Below, in pieces: positions 34,481 through 45,084 of a DNA stretch of 64,000 nt. Below the pieces are notes generated by a model. The model worked only from the letters and a program-made list of their open reading frames with translations, was not told the origin of the DNA and ran no database searches. Position numbers and translations under genes: made by a program. Location: the NCBI RefSeq assembly GCF_000350225.1, contig NW_005178773.1, forward strand, positions 169,629 through 233,628, read 5' to 3'. Source of the DNA: Chondrus crispus. Lineage: Eukaryota > Rhodophyta > Florideophyceae > Gigartinales > Gigartinaceae. Within the stretch, counting starts at the first letter, position 1, and every line of letters starts with the position of its first letter.

Positions 34481-34877
34481 GGCAACCACAGCGCAGGGAT
34501 CATGATTACGGTCAGGTATCCACGGATCACTATGTAATGACCTACGCCGCGCGATGCCTGCGCGCCTACTCTTGGACACGGGTGCACGCTGTACACGTGG
34601 ACAAGAGGAGGGCGTGGCTGGGCAGTGCATTCTCTTGCCGTCGGCGCGCAGGAGGCGAACCGGAAGAGCCAGTCATCCGCTTCTCTGCCCTCCCTTCCCT
34701 TCCCCCGCGGCTGCACTGGCAGCCATTATCCGCTCTGTGCGTGTGTTAGGCCCATTAGGGGCCAAACACTTAGAATATTCCGACCTCGGTACCACAATAG
34801 TTCAAGTTATTCAATTTACTTCTCCTGAATAAAATGATGTGTCACGAGGCAACCACAGCGCAGGGGTCATGATTACG
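34481..34877 (+). repeat. B1-A2-B2 right terminal block of the tyrosine-recombinase element
   Basis: B1 (30 bp, GGCAACCACAGCGCAGGGAT...) abuts A2 (177 bp). A 160-bp unique stretch with an AATAAA motif at about 34829 follows, then B2 (30 bp, one mismatch to B1). The order is diagnostic of PAT/Ngaro elements. Confidence 0.9.
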
Positions 34878-35165
34878 TTCCTTCCTGGCATGGACACCGC
34901 GGACAGTCATGCTGCACATGCATCCTGTCGCCATCACATGCCATCCGGCGGCCTTGTCAGAGAACAGATGTAAATCTCGCCACTCATTCATGGCGCTGTA
35001 TGCTAGGGTTCTGAGACTATGAATCGTCACTACTTTTGGATTGGCCGTCAGAGAGATTGTTTGACTTTGTATCGTACTGTATCCTAGGGTACGGCTGGTT
35101 GAGATGCAGCCCCGAAATAAGTTGGCTGCCACATATCATTTGTCTTGTGTGAAATGCATCTACAG
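34878..35165. other. Remnant of the duplicated block, no gene
   Basis: 34970-35160 aligns by eye with 46415-46570 at roughly two thirds identity (shared ATGCTAGG..T.TGAGAC, then TTGAGRTG and AGTTGG). It is the far end of the block that starts at the 22.9-kb gene. Confidence 0.5.
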
Positions 35166-35325
35166 TGTCATGATTCCCATGCACAGCTCACACACCTGTA
35201 CCATGCACACACGTAGCACAGATGTAGCGCCCCAGGCAGCGCCGCCGCCACAGGCGCCGCTCCCCTTCTTAGTCGCACACGGTCCGTCTCCCTCAGTAAA
35301 CTCGGGCATCGTTCCTTGCACCACA
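35166..35325 (+). repeat. Copia-D1 5' LTR
   Basis: Starts TGTCATGATTCC, ends TGCACCACA. It is clearly related to, but far diverged from, the LTR at 41806-41994 (shared CACACGTAG, GTATCGTTCC-like ends), so the two do not belong to one insertion. Confidence 0.7.
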
Positions 35326-35439
35326 GGTTATGGTCCCGAATCGCAAACCCACCCTGCAACACGATCACAAATCGCTCCGCCGCTCGTCACAAAGACTAGC
35401 CAAGAGCACCACCACCCCGGGCACCCAACCCGCCGCCCT

Positions 35440-35700
35440 CCTCTACATACCCCCCTATTCGCCTCCGCCCCCACGCGTCGGGCGCAGACCCAACGCCCAA
35501 GCTCCACACTCGCCTCCGCCCCATCGCGTCGAGCGCAGAACCCGCAGCCAAGCACCCAAATCGCCTCCGCCACCGCGCGTCGAGCGCCGATCACCCACCT
35601 TGCCTCCGCTACCTCGCGTCGAGCGCAGACCCCATCACCCAGCCCAACTCAGCCACCAGCCTCCGCACGTCCGCGTCGAGTGCCGATCTGAGCCCCCGTC
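35440..35700 (+). repeat. Five imperfect repeats encoding PPP-x-RVERR in Copia-D1 gag
   Basis: Units of about 48-60 bp, each with a CGCCTCCG-like start and CGCGTCGAGCGC core. They encode PPPPRVGRR, PPPHRVERR, PPPPRVERR, LPPLPRVERR and PPHVRVECR. A basic, proline-rich repetitive N-terminus like this may bind RNA; that is inference. Confidence 0.75.
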
Positions 35701-35762
35701 CACCCCAACGGCAAAATCCCTTCCACCAACCCCATCCACACACCCTACATCTCCCGCTACCA

Positions 35763-38700
35763 TGGAGCACCACACCGACCACAACTCCCCGGATCACCGC
35801 TCCTCCCATTTTTACGGCAAACTCCCGCCCCTCCACCCCTCCGGCAACAACGTCAACCTTTGGAACCAAGCTATTGAGGACACCTCCATCATAAATGATG
35901 TCCAGCACACGCTGGACACCAACTACACCCAGCCGCCCCCGGCCACGCCGGAACACAAACAATACGTCAAAGACTGCGCCACCATCCGCATGCTGATCAC
36001 CAACAGCATCCCTCACGAAATCGCAGAAACGACTGACATCCCTTTCGACACCACGCCAGCTGCACTGTTGCAGGCCATTCAAGAACGCTTCACAGACAGC
36101 TCCCCGACCACCCACCTTCTCCTACGTCAGGAAGCTGACCGACTCCTATTCACCACCGCACTATCTGTTGACGATTATATTAATCAACACCGATCCCTGC
36201 GCACCCGTATGCGACTGGCAAATTACCCCCACATCCGACCCGATGAAACCGTCACTGTAGACGCCATCATAAAAGGACTGGAGCACCACCCGACATTCAA
36301 GCACTTACCAGACACCTGGACTGAGACGGACTCAGTCCCCCAAACAATAACACAAGTGACGCAAAGACTCAAAGCAGTCCAAGCCCGCGACACCACCCGG
36401 TCGTCCCCCAACCCACCCGACCCCCAGGGGCTCCGCACCACCGCATCGCGCCAAAGAAAACAAGAACCCTCGCCCTGACCCCGAGGTCGCCAGCGTGGAC
36501 GAGGACCCCCACGCACACAGTGGTACAACACACTGTGGATCCAACCACAACAACCGTACAACCCGTACCCACCCCCCCACCCCAGTGGGTAGTACCACCT
36601 CAATGGCCCACCCCCCCGCAACCCAACCCCACCTCGACCACGCACCCGCCGCCCCGCCAAAGCAAAATTGGCAGCCACGGCAGACCCCCACCATAACGAA
36701 GACCTGAACGCCTTCCAAACCACAATGGAACAGGATAATACCACGGTATGACATACATTCTAGACTCAGGCGCAAGCCCGACCCATGTCACACAGGCAAC
36801 TCCACCAATGCGCCCCCTCACCACGCGCATGACTACTAACACTGCCACCTCATCGACGTCGTCCGCAACCCATGCCGGCACAATCCAGATCACGACGAAC
36901 AGGAATAAAGTCCTATCACTCCCGGCCATCGCCATCCCGGACATCAAAAAAAACCTCGTCTCTGTCAACGACATCGCCCGCCAATATGGAGCCGTAGTCT
37001 TTGGCCCCACCACCGCAGCCATCATAAACACCAAAACACGCCCGCCTACAGTCCTTGCCACAGCTACAGCACACAAAGGACTGTACTACTTGGACCCCCC
37101 ACCCAACCCATGCCACGCTCAAGCTGCCCGCACAACCCCAACCACAAGACACACACAAACAAACCCCCCCCCGGACAACAGCTCGCGCTCGCAACAACAC
37201 CACCCCACACCCCCCCAAGGCAACCACCCCGCCCCCCAATGTCCACAGCAGACACGAAGCACCGAGGCCTCTCACCAACCCTGCCCCGACCCCCCCGTCC
37301 AAGCACGGTCAGGCACTAGAGCACGCATTCCATCATTGGCACATGGTACTAAACCATGTGCGACCTGCCACCATCCAAACCATGGCACGACAAGGACTGC
37401 TCCCCAACATCCCACCCTCCCTCGCACGATACGCCCCACGTATCACGTGCTCAAGTTGTGCGCACGCCAAGCAACGACTTCGCCCACACAAGCCAACTGC
37501 CCACCACTACCCAACGGGCTTCTCACTTAGTAGTGATATATGTGGCCCGATTGCACCCCCATCTCACCAGCGAAACAAATACATCCTAACGGTCCTCGAC
37601 ACAAAGACACGGTACCTCATTACCGACTTTCTGCCGAACCGTGCGCAAACACCACAACGTCTCGATTTCATCCTCAATGCAATCAACAAGCAAACGGGCC
37701 ACCAACCCCGAATCATACGCACCGATAACGCACTCGAGTACCTCTCTGCCACAGCCATCCAAACATACACCAAGCACAACACAAGCCACTCTCCCACCAT
37801 CCCCTACACCCCTCAAGAGAACAGCCTTGCAGAGAGGATCAACAGTACACTACTGAATGCAGCTCGAGCAGCTCTGCATCACAGTGAGCTCCCTCAACAC
37901 CACTGGGAGGACGCAGTTCGAGATGCAACATTTAAATACAATCACACCATGCATCACAGCACACACGCCCTCCCCGCCACCCAATGGCACCAATCGGTGC
38001 CACAAATCACCCAATTTCACATCTTTGGACAATTAGGCACCACCCCTGACCCCCGCCAGCGCACCACCACCATCTCCAAGCTGCACTCACGCTCCCGCAC
38101 TGTACGGTACCTCTACCCTACCGACGATCGCCACATCATGGCACTGGACATTAACACGAGCAAAACTCACCGCATACGCACAGTGGACTTCCATCCCTAC
38201 TTCCGCACACAAGACCCCAAAATGACCTCCGCCGCCGCCTTCAAGGCGTACACTCCCCATCGTACACCAGAAGAGCTATCGGTCTCCGCCTCTGCCCCCC
38301 TCAACCGCGCGCAAGCACGAAAATACCCCGACGCAGACCTCTGGTTCACCGCTCACAACCAGGAGCTCGATGCGCTCGACACAAAGCGTGTCATACAGTG
38401 GACACCCGACCGCCTACTCCCGCGAGATACGCGCCTCATTCCCCTTACGATGGGGTACCGCTACAAGCGCGACAAAAACGGCAACGTCACGAAACGAAAA
38501 GCGCGCTGCGCGGCTCGAGGAGACACAATGCTACCAAACGTTCATTACGATCCTTAACGTACTACAACCTACATGCCAGATAAGTCCTCGGTACGCCTGC
38601 TATTCGCCATTGCCGCAGCCCACAACCTCCTCATTGAACACATTGATATTGAGGCCGCGTACCTCCACGAGGACTTCGACCATAATGGGGAAAAGCCTGT

Positions 38701-39845
38701 CTACGTCCGTCAGCACCCCCGTTTCGACGGAACGTACAAGCATGAATGCAAAGGAGGAAAACTAGTCAAGAACCTCTATGGCACCCCGCAAGCAGGATTC
38801 ACATACCTGCAAGCCGTTTTCGGCCTCCTCACCAAGGATGGCTTTCACCAATCTGAGGCAGACACCTGCCTCTTCCACAAAATATCCCCCTCCTCGGCCA
38901 CATTCGTGGCGATCAGCATGGACGACTTTACCGTCACAGCGACCACACAAGCGCTGCTCGACGAATTCGCGAACCGGCTGAAAAAGGCGTACACCATAAA
39001 GCGCCTTGGTGAACCCCGCAAGCTAGTCGGATGGACGGTACAGCGCACCGCCAACGGCGCGCTGCACATATCCCAGCCCACCGCCACCGCATGCATCCTG
39101 CGAAAAGCAGAGATGCACATTGCCAATGGCAAGCCCACACCGTACCAGGACGGAATTCGCCTCCACTGCCCCACCGACCAAGATGAGCCTCTTTCCAAAC
39201 ACTCCCAACTGAAAGAGTACTAACAAATACTCGGTGACCTGAGATACATCGCCGACTCCACGCGCCCGGACATTTACTTTGTCATCGACCGCCTGTCCGT
39301 CGCCGCCAAAGCCCCGACAACACGGTACTGGAATGCCCTCAAACGCGTCCTCCGGTACTCCGTCACACCTCCCAGCACGGGCTCCTCTTCCCCGCTGCTC
39401 ACATCCCCCTCCAAGTCAGCAACACCGCTGACAAACCCATCTCCAACACCCCCCTGCTCACGTCATACTCGGACGCCGACCACGCGGCAGATGTCACCGA
39501 CCGGAAATCCATATCTGGCATCGTCCACTTATACAATGGCACTCCGATCTGCTGGGGATCTATGAAACAGAGCATCACGGCCCTCTCCACGTCCGAGTCG
39601 GAATACATTGCCGCCACCGCCGCAGTGCAGCAAACTGCATGGCTTCGCCGGACCCTCCAAGACATCCGCATGCTCAGCCCCCACCCCACCCCCTTCTTCA
39701 TGGACAACCAATCTGCCATTCGCTTCGCACGAAACACGGGACCGACCAAACACCGCAAGTTCATTGATCTCCGGCACCACTTCTTGTCCCATCACGCACG
39801 CAACGGCAACATCGTCCTGATGTTGCCGTTGCGTGCGTGATGGGA
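35763..39845 (+). pseudogene. Copia-D1 gag-pol coding region (fossil)
   Basis: The structured gag part begins MEHHTDHNSPDHRSSHFYGK (UBN2-like: YIN..R.LR.R). Protease is at about 36750, integrase at 37.5-38.2 kb, RT at 38.3-39.0 kb and RNase H at 39.45-39.8 kb. Codon choice follows the C-rich strand. Confidence 0.8.
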
Positions 39846-39846
39846 C
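39786..39846. repeat. Perfect inverted repeat, two 28-bp arms with a 5-bp loop
   Basis: GTCCCATCACGCACGCAACG... folds back on itself exactly, loop GTCCT. The left arm is RNase H coding sequence of Copia-D1; the right arm is its reverse complement and leads straight into Copia-D2. It marks a fold-back template switch or inversion junction. Confidence 0.93.
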
Positions 39847-41994
39847 GGCCATAAACCCAAAGTCACGCAGTACCTCATATTTGGACAACTGGGACACGCT
39901 CCACACATAACCAGCAAGACTCAAGTGAAAAAGCCGCACCCCCGAGCGCTCACTGTGCGGTATCTGTACGCAACAGACCCAACGCATGTCATGGTACTCA
40001 ACATGTGGGATGGGAAAACCCGGCGCATACGATCCGTGGACTTTAGGCCGTACTACATCGAAATGGACCCAAATTACAAAGTCAACGTCCTATTCAAAGC
40101 TTTTAACCCCAAAGCCCACTCCCAAACAAATCAACGCCACATCACCAGCACCGATGCACCATGGTCAGGCGAAAAATTACCCGGACGCACGAATGTGGGA
40201 AGAAGCCCACAACAAGGAACTTGACAACCTTGACAACAATGAGGTTGTAACATGGATGCCCGCACAGAAAACCCCCAAAAACACGAAACCCATCCCACTC
40301 ACGATGGGGTATCGATATAACAGAAACGAACATGGGATAATTGTGGAGCGAAAAGCACGATGTTCTGCCAGAGGGGACAAGATGATACCACGCGTACACT
40401 TCGACCCAGAAAAAACCACAACATATATGGCAGACAAAACCACGGTACGCCTCCTATTCGCGCTTGCAGCCACGTTCCACATGCACATCGAGCACATCGA
40501 TATAAAGGCTGCATACCTACATGAGAAGTTTGACCACTCAGGCAGTGAGCCCGTATATGTCCGACAACACCCGAGATTTGACGGATCTTACAAGCACCCC
40601 CACTCAGTCGGCAAACTCAACAAAAATATATATGGCACACCCGGCGCCGGCCACACGTACCTCAGCGCAGTAGTCAAACTACTCCAAAAACACAAGTTCA
40701 CCCAATCAGAGGCGGACATGTGCCTATTCCACCGACGCACACAGAACCACATCATCATCTTGTCGGTGAGTATGGATGACTTCACAGTCATCAGTACGTC
40801 CAAACAACTGCAGCAAACATTTGCAGCAATACTCTAGACGACGTACAAGATCAAACAGCTTGGGGAACCCGCGCACCTCCTAGGATGGACGATAAAAAAT
40901 TTGCCAACGGAGATATACACGCATCCCAACCCAACGCCATACAACATGTGGTCAAAAAGGCGGAAATGGACATTTCGAACGGAAAAACAACCCCGTACAA
41001 CACTAAAACGACACTCCATGGACCAACAGAGGAAGACGAACCAATGCCCAAAATCACAAAAATCTACCAGCAACTTCTCGGGGATATCCGCTACACCGCG
41101 GACTCCACCAGACCGGACATCTACTTCGTCGCGAACAGATTATCGGTGGCAGCCAAATCACCGACAACGAGGCATTGGATCGCGTTAAAGCGCCTCATTC
41201 GGTACCTCAAACACACGCCGACACATGGCCTGCTGTACGAAGCAGGCAACCACAGAGCAAGCATCCAAAAAATCCCCAACCTCCTGGAGACCTACAGTGA
41301 TGCTGACTTCGCAGCAGATGTAACCAACCGCAAATCCATATCCGTAATGGTACATCTGTAAAATGGCACGCCCATATACTGGGGCTCGATGAAACAAGCG
41401 ATAACAGCATTATCCACATGTGAAGCTGAATACATAGCTGCCACTGCAGCTGCCCAGCAAACCACTTGGATTCGACGTCTCCTTCAAGACATCGACATGC
41501 TCCCACTGGAGCCCATGCCGTTCCGAATTGACAACCAATTAGCAGTAAGGGTTGCCAAGAACAACGGCCCAACGAAGCGCAGAAAGTTCATAGACCTGCG
41601 CCACCATTACCTTGCCCACCAAACAAAGAAGAAGGCGATTGACATCAAACATGTACCAACAACAGAAATGCTCGCCGACTTCTTTACCAAGCCTCTGACA
41701 CCCGCACCATTTGTCAAACTGCGCGAGCAACTCAATGCTTGCAGCCCCACCCCCCGCCCACCGCACATAGCACAAAGATGCATCGCGCCACGGCGACGGG
41801 GGGAGTGTGATAATACCTATAACAACGCAGTCCCCGTGGCGTTCCCATCCACTTGTAATAATACATATACACGTACACACGTAGTACACATCACACACGG
41901 ATATCGTGTCACCAACGACGGCAAGCGGCCGCCGTACTTAGTGTAGAGGGAGTCGGATCAGAGAGTAAACGTAGGGTATCGTTCCTGCGCCACA
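39847..41994 (+). mobile_element. Copia-D2, related Copia copy (fossil), 5' part lost
   Basis: Starts within the integrase C-terminal region (LIFGQLGHAP, ALTVRYLYATD). It continues through RT (GYRYNRNEHG, IDIKAAYLHEKFDHSG, YGTPGAGHTY) and RNase H (YSDADFAADVTNRKS, RIDNQLAVRVAK), then the purine tract GGCGACGGGGGGAG and a 3' LTR. Same clade as D1 but clearly a different, less C-rich copy. Broken, several breaks. Confidence 0.85.
41806..41994 (+). repeat. Copia-D2 3' LTR
   Basis: Starts TGTGATAATACC, ends GCGCCACA. It carries an internal near-duplication (TGTGATAATACCTATA and TGTAATAATACATATA). An inverted copy without that duplication is at 42428-43608. Confidence 0.85.
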
Positions 41995-42027
41995 GTACCC
42001 TGTACAGTACCCCAAATCTCCCCCACA
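41995..42027 (+). repeat. 33-bp terminal fragment of a Gypsy-E-type LTR
   Basis: GTACCCTGTACAGTACCCCA... matches the outer edge of the Gypsy-E LTR (47885-47917 and 56119-56151) and begins exactly where the Copia-D2 LTR ends. Confidence 0.7.
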
Positions 42028-42427
42028 CCACTCATGCGAAATCCCTCACCCGCTGATGTCTAATTCGGAATATATTACGATTTATTTCCGCTATTTCGCT
42101 TTTTGTACATTTGCATTACCTGAAGGCCAAATTACTGCAACAATTAAGGGACACGTGTCGAGAAAGAAACGAGCCCCCCTCTCGAGGAAGCAAAAGTAGT
42201 CGCTGTTTCTACGGTGCCAGAGCGTACCGTACTAAAAAACGAAGTTGCTTTTATCGCGGGGCTCGAGAGCCAAGAATTGAACCGCGGGCCAACCATTGAC
42301 CTAGCTCTCCGGTCCGTCCCGCGAAGTGGGACCAAGTGTTCAACGTGCTGTACGTGTAAGCCTTCGATTCCATTTCTAGATGTCAACGCAGTTGTCATTG
42401 AGCCGTAATATGTCCACTATTCAGAAC
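42028..42427. other. Intergenic stretch, no coding gene
   Basis: AT-rich start, then a block with a tRNA-like fold at 42264-42310. No frame of interest. Confidence 0.5.
42264..42310 (-). tRNA. tRNA-like 47-nt sequence lacking the anticodon arm (remnant?)
   Basis: On the minus strand GGAGAGC pairs with GCTCTC at the other end (six pairs). Then TA, a D-arm GGTC-AATGGTT-GGCC with an A-box-like TAGGTCAATGG, and a B-box-like GGTTCAATTCT. About 25 nt, the size of an anticodon arm plus variable loop, are absent. Probably a deleted tRNA pseudogene or SINE head; a functional gene is unlikely. Confidence 0.25.
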
Positions 42428-42484
42428 TGTGGTGCACGAACGATACCCTTCGTTTACTCTCTGATCCGGCTCCCTCTGCACTTA

Positions 42485-42873
42485 GAGCACCCCTATCGGT
42501 GCTGTGTATATGTAAAGTTTTTGCATATACAGATACATATGGCCTCTTTCATCCCTATCGGACTGGTTATCTCCAAACATTTGGCCTTTTTGGCTATATT
42601 TATCTCTATATTGGAAGCCAGATGGCGACAAATTTACTCATTTGACCATATAGAGACGCGAATTACATGGCGCCACTTGGCCAAAAGACCATAGGACAGT
42701 GTCAATACAGTACCTCTCGTACTGGATGCCCCCTCGTACACTATGCCCTATCAGGGCACTTCAATTTCAAATTTACTCCTAAACCGATAATGTTGCGCAC
42801 AGAAATGCTATATGCAAACGCAAAATTTTACACATTTAGCCACCAAATTTAGGCAAACCGATAGGGGTGCTCT
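42485..42873. mobile_element. MITE-1, PIF/Harbinger-like, 389 bp
   Basis: Terminal inverted repeats GAGCACCCCTATCGGT and ACCGATAGGGGTGCTC, flanked by TTA on each side, the 3-bp target typical of PIF/Harbinger elements. AT-rich interior with no coding capacity. Confidence 0.8.
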
Positions 42874-42876
42874 TAG

Positions 42877-43517
42877 AGCACCCCTACTGGTTTAGTTATA
42901 TTTCGAGGTTAGATATGAGAAATTTAGCGTTTGGAGATAGCGATTCTAGGCGCAACACTACCGGTTAGAGGGCAAATTCAAACGTGTTGTGCAGTGATTG
43001 GCTCTTTCGGCAGCCGTGGTCATCCAGTACGAGGGATGGTGGTGGTGGTGCTGTACGGATATACTGTGGGAGACGTCTCCGGTTCCCATCTCCTCAAGCC
43101 CCACATGACACTATCATGCCCTGGGGGAAGGACAGGGAGGAGAGGAGGAGGAAAGGGAGACGGGAAGGCGTCAGGAAGAATGCAGGAGGGTGGCAATGGC
43201 GGGTAAATTCAGCTTGGGATGGGGGTGTTGGGGGTGTTCGCTGTGCACAGAAAACAGTGTGTTCCCTGTGCACAGAGAACATTGCTCGCGCCAAGTCAAT
43301 AGAATTGGCGTGGGTTTTGAGTAATTTTTCCAAGTGGCGCAATTCTACTCGCATCTCTATTTGCGCAAATGAGTAAATCTGTCTCCACCCGGTCGGCTGC
43401 TTGGAGATAGATTTACTCAAAATGGTAAATTTTTTAGAGATACTCACTCCACTGCTCGTGACCAAATCTATCTCCAAAAATCAAAAATTTACTCATTTAC
43501 AACCACTAGGGGTGCTC
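42877..43517. mobile_element. MITE-2, PIF/Harbinger-like, 641 bp, abutting MITE-1
   Basis: Ends GAGCACCCCTA...TAGGGGTGCTC, separated from MITE-1 by a single shared TTA. The interior repeats an AAATTTACTCATTT-like motif several times on both strands, at 43370-43500. No coding capacity. The right flank reads TTACTTAG, so a 4-bp CTTA target cannot be excluded. Confidence 0.78.
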
Positions 43518-43608
43518 TTACTTAGTACGGCGGCCGCTTGCCGCCGTAGGTGACACGATATCCGTGTGTGATGTGTACTACGTGTGTACGTGTATAGGTA
43601 TTATCACA

Positions 43609-44154
43609 AGGACTTTGCCCTTTTTTTAAAGTGCCTGTAAAGCTTTACAGCAGGTGGGGATACTGTACGCCTCTGCTTGCGAGATATCCGCGACCGTTTC
43701 TGCTCCGTCAAGATATCGACGTGTGGAATACTGTACCCTTCGAAGGCTTTATCCGCTAACAGACGTAGGATACGGCTTACACCAATTGCTTTACATACCC
43801 TAGGTTGGCCCTAATGCTCTTGCATAGGGCCGCCCCTGTACTTTCTCCATAAAGTCGACCATTCAAGGGTAGACGTTTATAAAAGCAGGTTGGCTTGTGA
43901 TCTTTGCACAAATCAGGCAGGAATCCCAGAGTGTCACCCCGTCCACGAGGGCGTTTGGTATTTTTCAAACTAGATACGACCAAGAAACAAGCTGCCAGCA
44001 GCGTTTTCGAACAGAGATGAAAGGTGTCGTTTACTGATACCAAGTACGGCGCAACTCCGCCCATCTCTACTCATCGTCACTACAGGTTGCAAACACTATT
44101 CCACGACCATGACGATGTAAGGGAACGCTACTTGGGACCTTCCACTCATTCCTC
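43609..44154. other. Intergenic, no supported gene
   Basis: Downstream side of the second secreted-protein gene. A 95-codon frame on the minus strand (43777-44064) is unrecognised and lacks support. Confidence 0.5.
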
Positions 44155-44991
44155 TTAGACGGTGAACTGGACATCGAGAACCATCTCGCCGTCCACATTC
44201 GACCGCCCCAACCTGCGGTGAATCCTTACCCCGTTGACCACAACGCTCACCACCCAATTCGTATACTTATTGAAGCAGTTGTTGAAGTGGAACAGCGTGA
44301 TCTTGTACTTCCCTGGAACCATGTTCGTGAACGACACAGCTTCCTTGCCGGCCGGAGTGTCGCCGCACGCGGCCACCAAGTTGTCATTGATACGGCCTCC
44401 TACAGATCCAGGGGGACCAACAACGGAAAGGTCGAAGTCATCGGACGAATCCCACGCCACGTCCACCACGATCGGCCGCACAACTGTCCGGAATGAAAGG
44501 CACTCCCTGGCGTCCGACGTCGAGATCGTCCGGAACACAGACCCATCCGTGTTCTGAATGTTGTAGTTGCGGATCGGAAGACGGATGCAGAGGTCGTCGA
44601 GGAACTCCTCCTGGTTACCCATGGCGCCACGACGAGCGACGCCCTTGCGGTCGCGCTGGAATGCCAGAGGCGTCAGACGGAAGTAGTTTTTCGGGAACGC
44701 GGGGCTCAGTCCATTGGGCCGGTACTTGTTGATCGGCGTGGTGCCTGAGCCTGATTCAATGAGCGCCGCGCCAGTGGTGCGAACGTTGCCGAGCGTTCTC
44801 CCGCCGGGGAAGTTACGGCAGATGAATGCTGAGCGGGTGTAGTCTGGCCCGCGGAGAAGGATCTTCGCACCCTTGGGACGCATGGAGCCGTCAGCGCGGC
44901 AGAAGCGGAACAGGCATGAGCGGCCGCATTGCGCGTTCGCTGTGAAGGCGATAGCGGCCAGGAGAAGGACGAACAGGAATGAAGCGTTCAT
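44155..44991 (-). CDS. Secreted protein with DUF2135-like domain, paralogue 2
   Basis: 278 residues, intact. I chose the ATG at 44991 although the frame is open 64 codons further upstream, because it gives the signal peptide MNASFLFVLLLAAIAFTANA shared with paralogue 1 and equal length. The mature part has the Cys/Arg-rich start (QCGRSCLFRFCRADGS) and a conserved centre (FICRNFPGGRTLG, FLDDLCIRLPIRNYNI). The DUF2135-like sheet opens VVDVAWDSSDDFDLSVVGP. It is about 78% identical to the 22.9-kb gene with no gaps. The TATA box lies at the same distance. The family assignment is inference from motif shape; location is probably extracellular matrix or periplasm. No intron seen. Confidence 0.9.
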   Translation of the reverse strand: MNASFLFVLLLAAIAFTANAQCGRSCLFRFCRADGSMRPKGAKILLRGPDYTRSAFICRNFPGGRTLGNVRTTGAALIESGSGTTPINKYRPNGLSPAFPKNYFRLTPLAFQRDRKGVARRGAMGNQEEFLDDLCIRLPIRNYNIQNTDGSVFRTISTSDARECLSFRTVVRPIVVDVAWDSSDDFDLSVVGPPGSVGGRINDNLVAACGDTPAGKEAVSFTNMVPGKYKITLFHFNNCFNKYTNWVVSVVVNGVRIHRRLGRSNVDGEMVLDVQFTV

Positions 44992-45078
44992 TGTTGGTAT
45001 GTGAAGACTGCCGCACCGAAATGAAGGCTGTTGAGGTTGTGGAGATGACACTTGCTTCCCCTTGCGTTGAGCGCTCTC

Positions 45079-45084
45079 TTTATA
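45079..45084 (-). promoter_or_regulatory. TATA box of the 44-kb secreted-protein gene
   Basis: Coding strand GAGTATAAAGA about 90 bp before the ATG, the same element and spacing as at 23861-23866. Confidence 0.72.

Larger units (their letters stand above)
30189..34877 (+). mobile_element. Tyrosine-recombinase retroelement, PAT/Ngaro (DIRS-like) type (fossil)
   Basis: Split direct repeats in the order A1 (30189-30365), coding region, B1 (34481-34510), A2 (34511-34687), B2 (34848-34877). A1 and A2 differ at one base, as do B1 and B2. This arrangement, no target duplication, and RT plus RNase H plus tyrosine recombinase with no integrase define the group. Parts: GC-rich gag, RT, RNase H, tyrosine recombinase; overlapping frames are usual in this family. 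It looks nearly whole, with perhaps one or two breaks, and is young. Confidence 0.9.
35166..39846 (+). mobile_element. Copia-D1, C-rich Copia LTR retrotransposon (fossil), 3' end lost
   Basis: A 160-bp 5' LTR (35166-35325) is followed by GGTTATGGTCCCGA, a divergent half-tRNA primer-binding site. Parts in order: Pro-rich gag, protease (ILDSGASPTHV), integrase (SDICGPI, IIRTDNALEYLS, QENSLAERINSTLLNAA), RT (IDIEAAYLHEDF, YGTPQAGFTY) and RNase H (SYSDADHAADVTDRKS). The plus strand is strikingly C-rich. Its sequence ends in a perfect fold-back palindrome and no 3' LTR of its own is visible. Broken, several breaks. Confidence 0.85.
42428..43608 (-). mobile_element. Solo LTR of the Copia-D family (fossil), split by two MITEs
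   Basis: Read on the minus strand it starts TGTGATAATACC (43608) and ends GCACCACA (42428), matching the Copia-D2 LTR in two pieces, 43521-43608 and 42428-42481. Flanks AGAAC and AGGAC are a near-perfect 5-bp target duplication. The 1.04 kb between the pieces is two MITEs. Confidence 0.85.

Noticed and set aside
34481-34877. Ordinary LTR for the 30-35 kb element
   Set aside because: The A and B repeats are split and interleaved, and a tyrosine recombinase replaces integrase.
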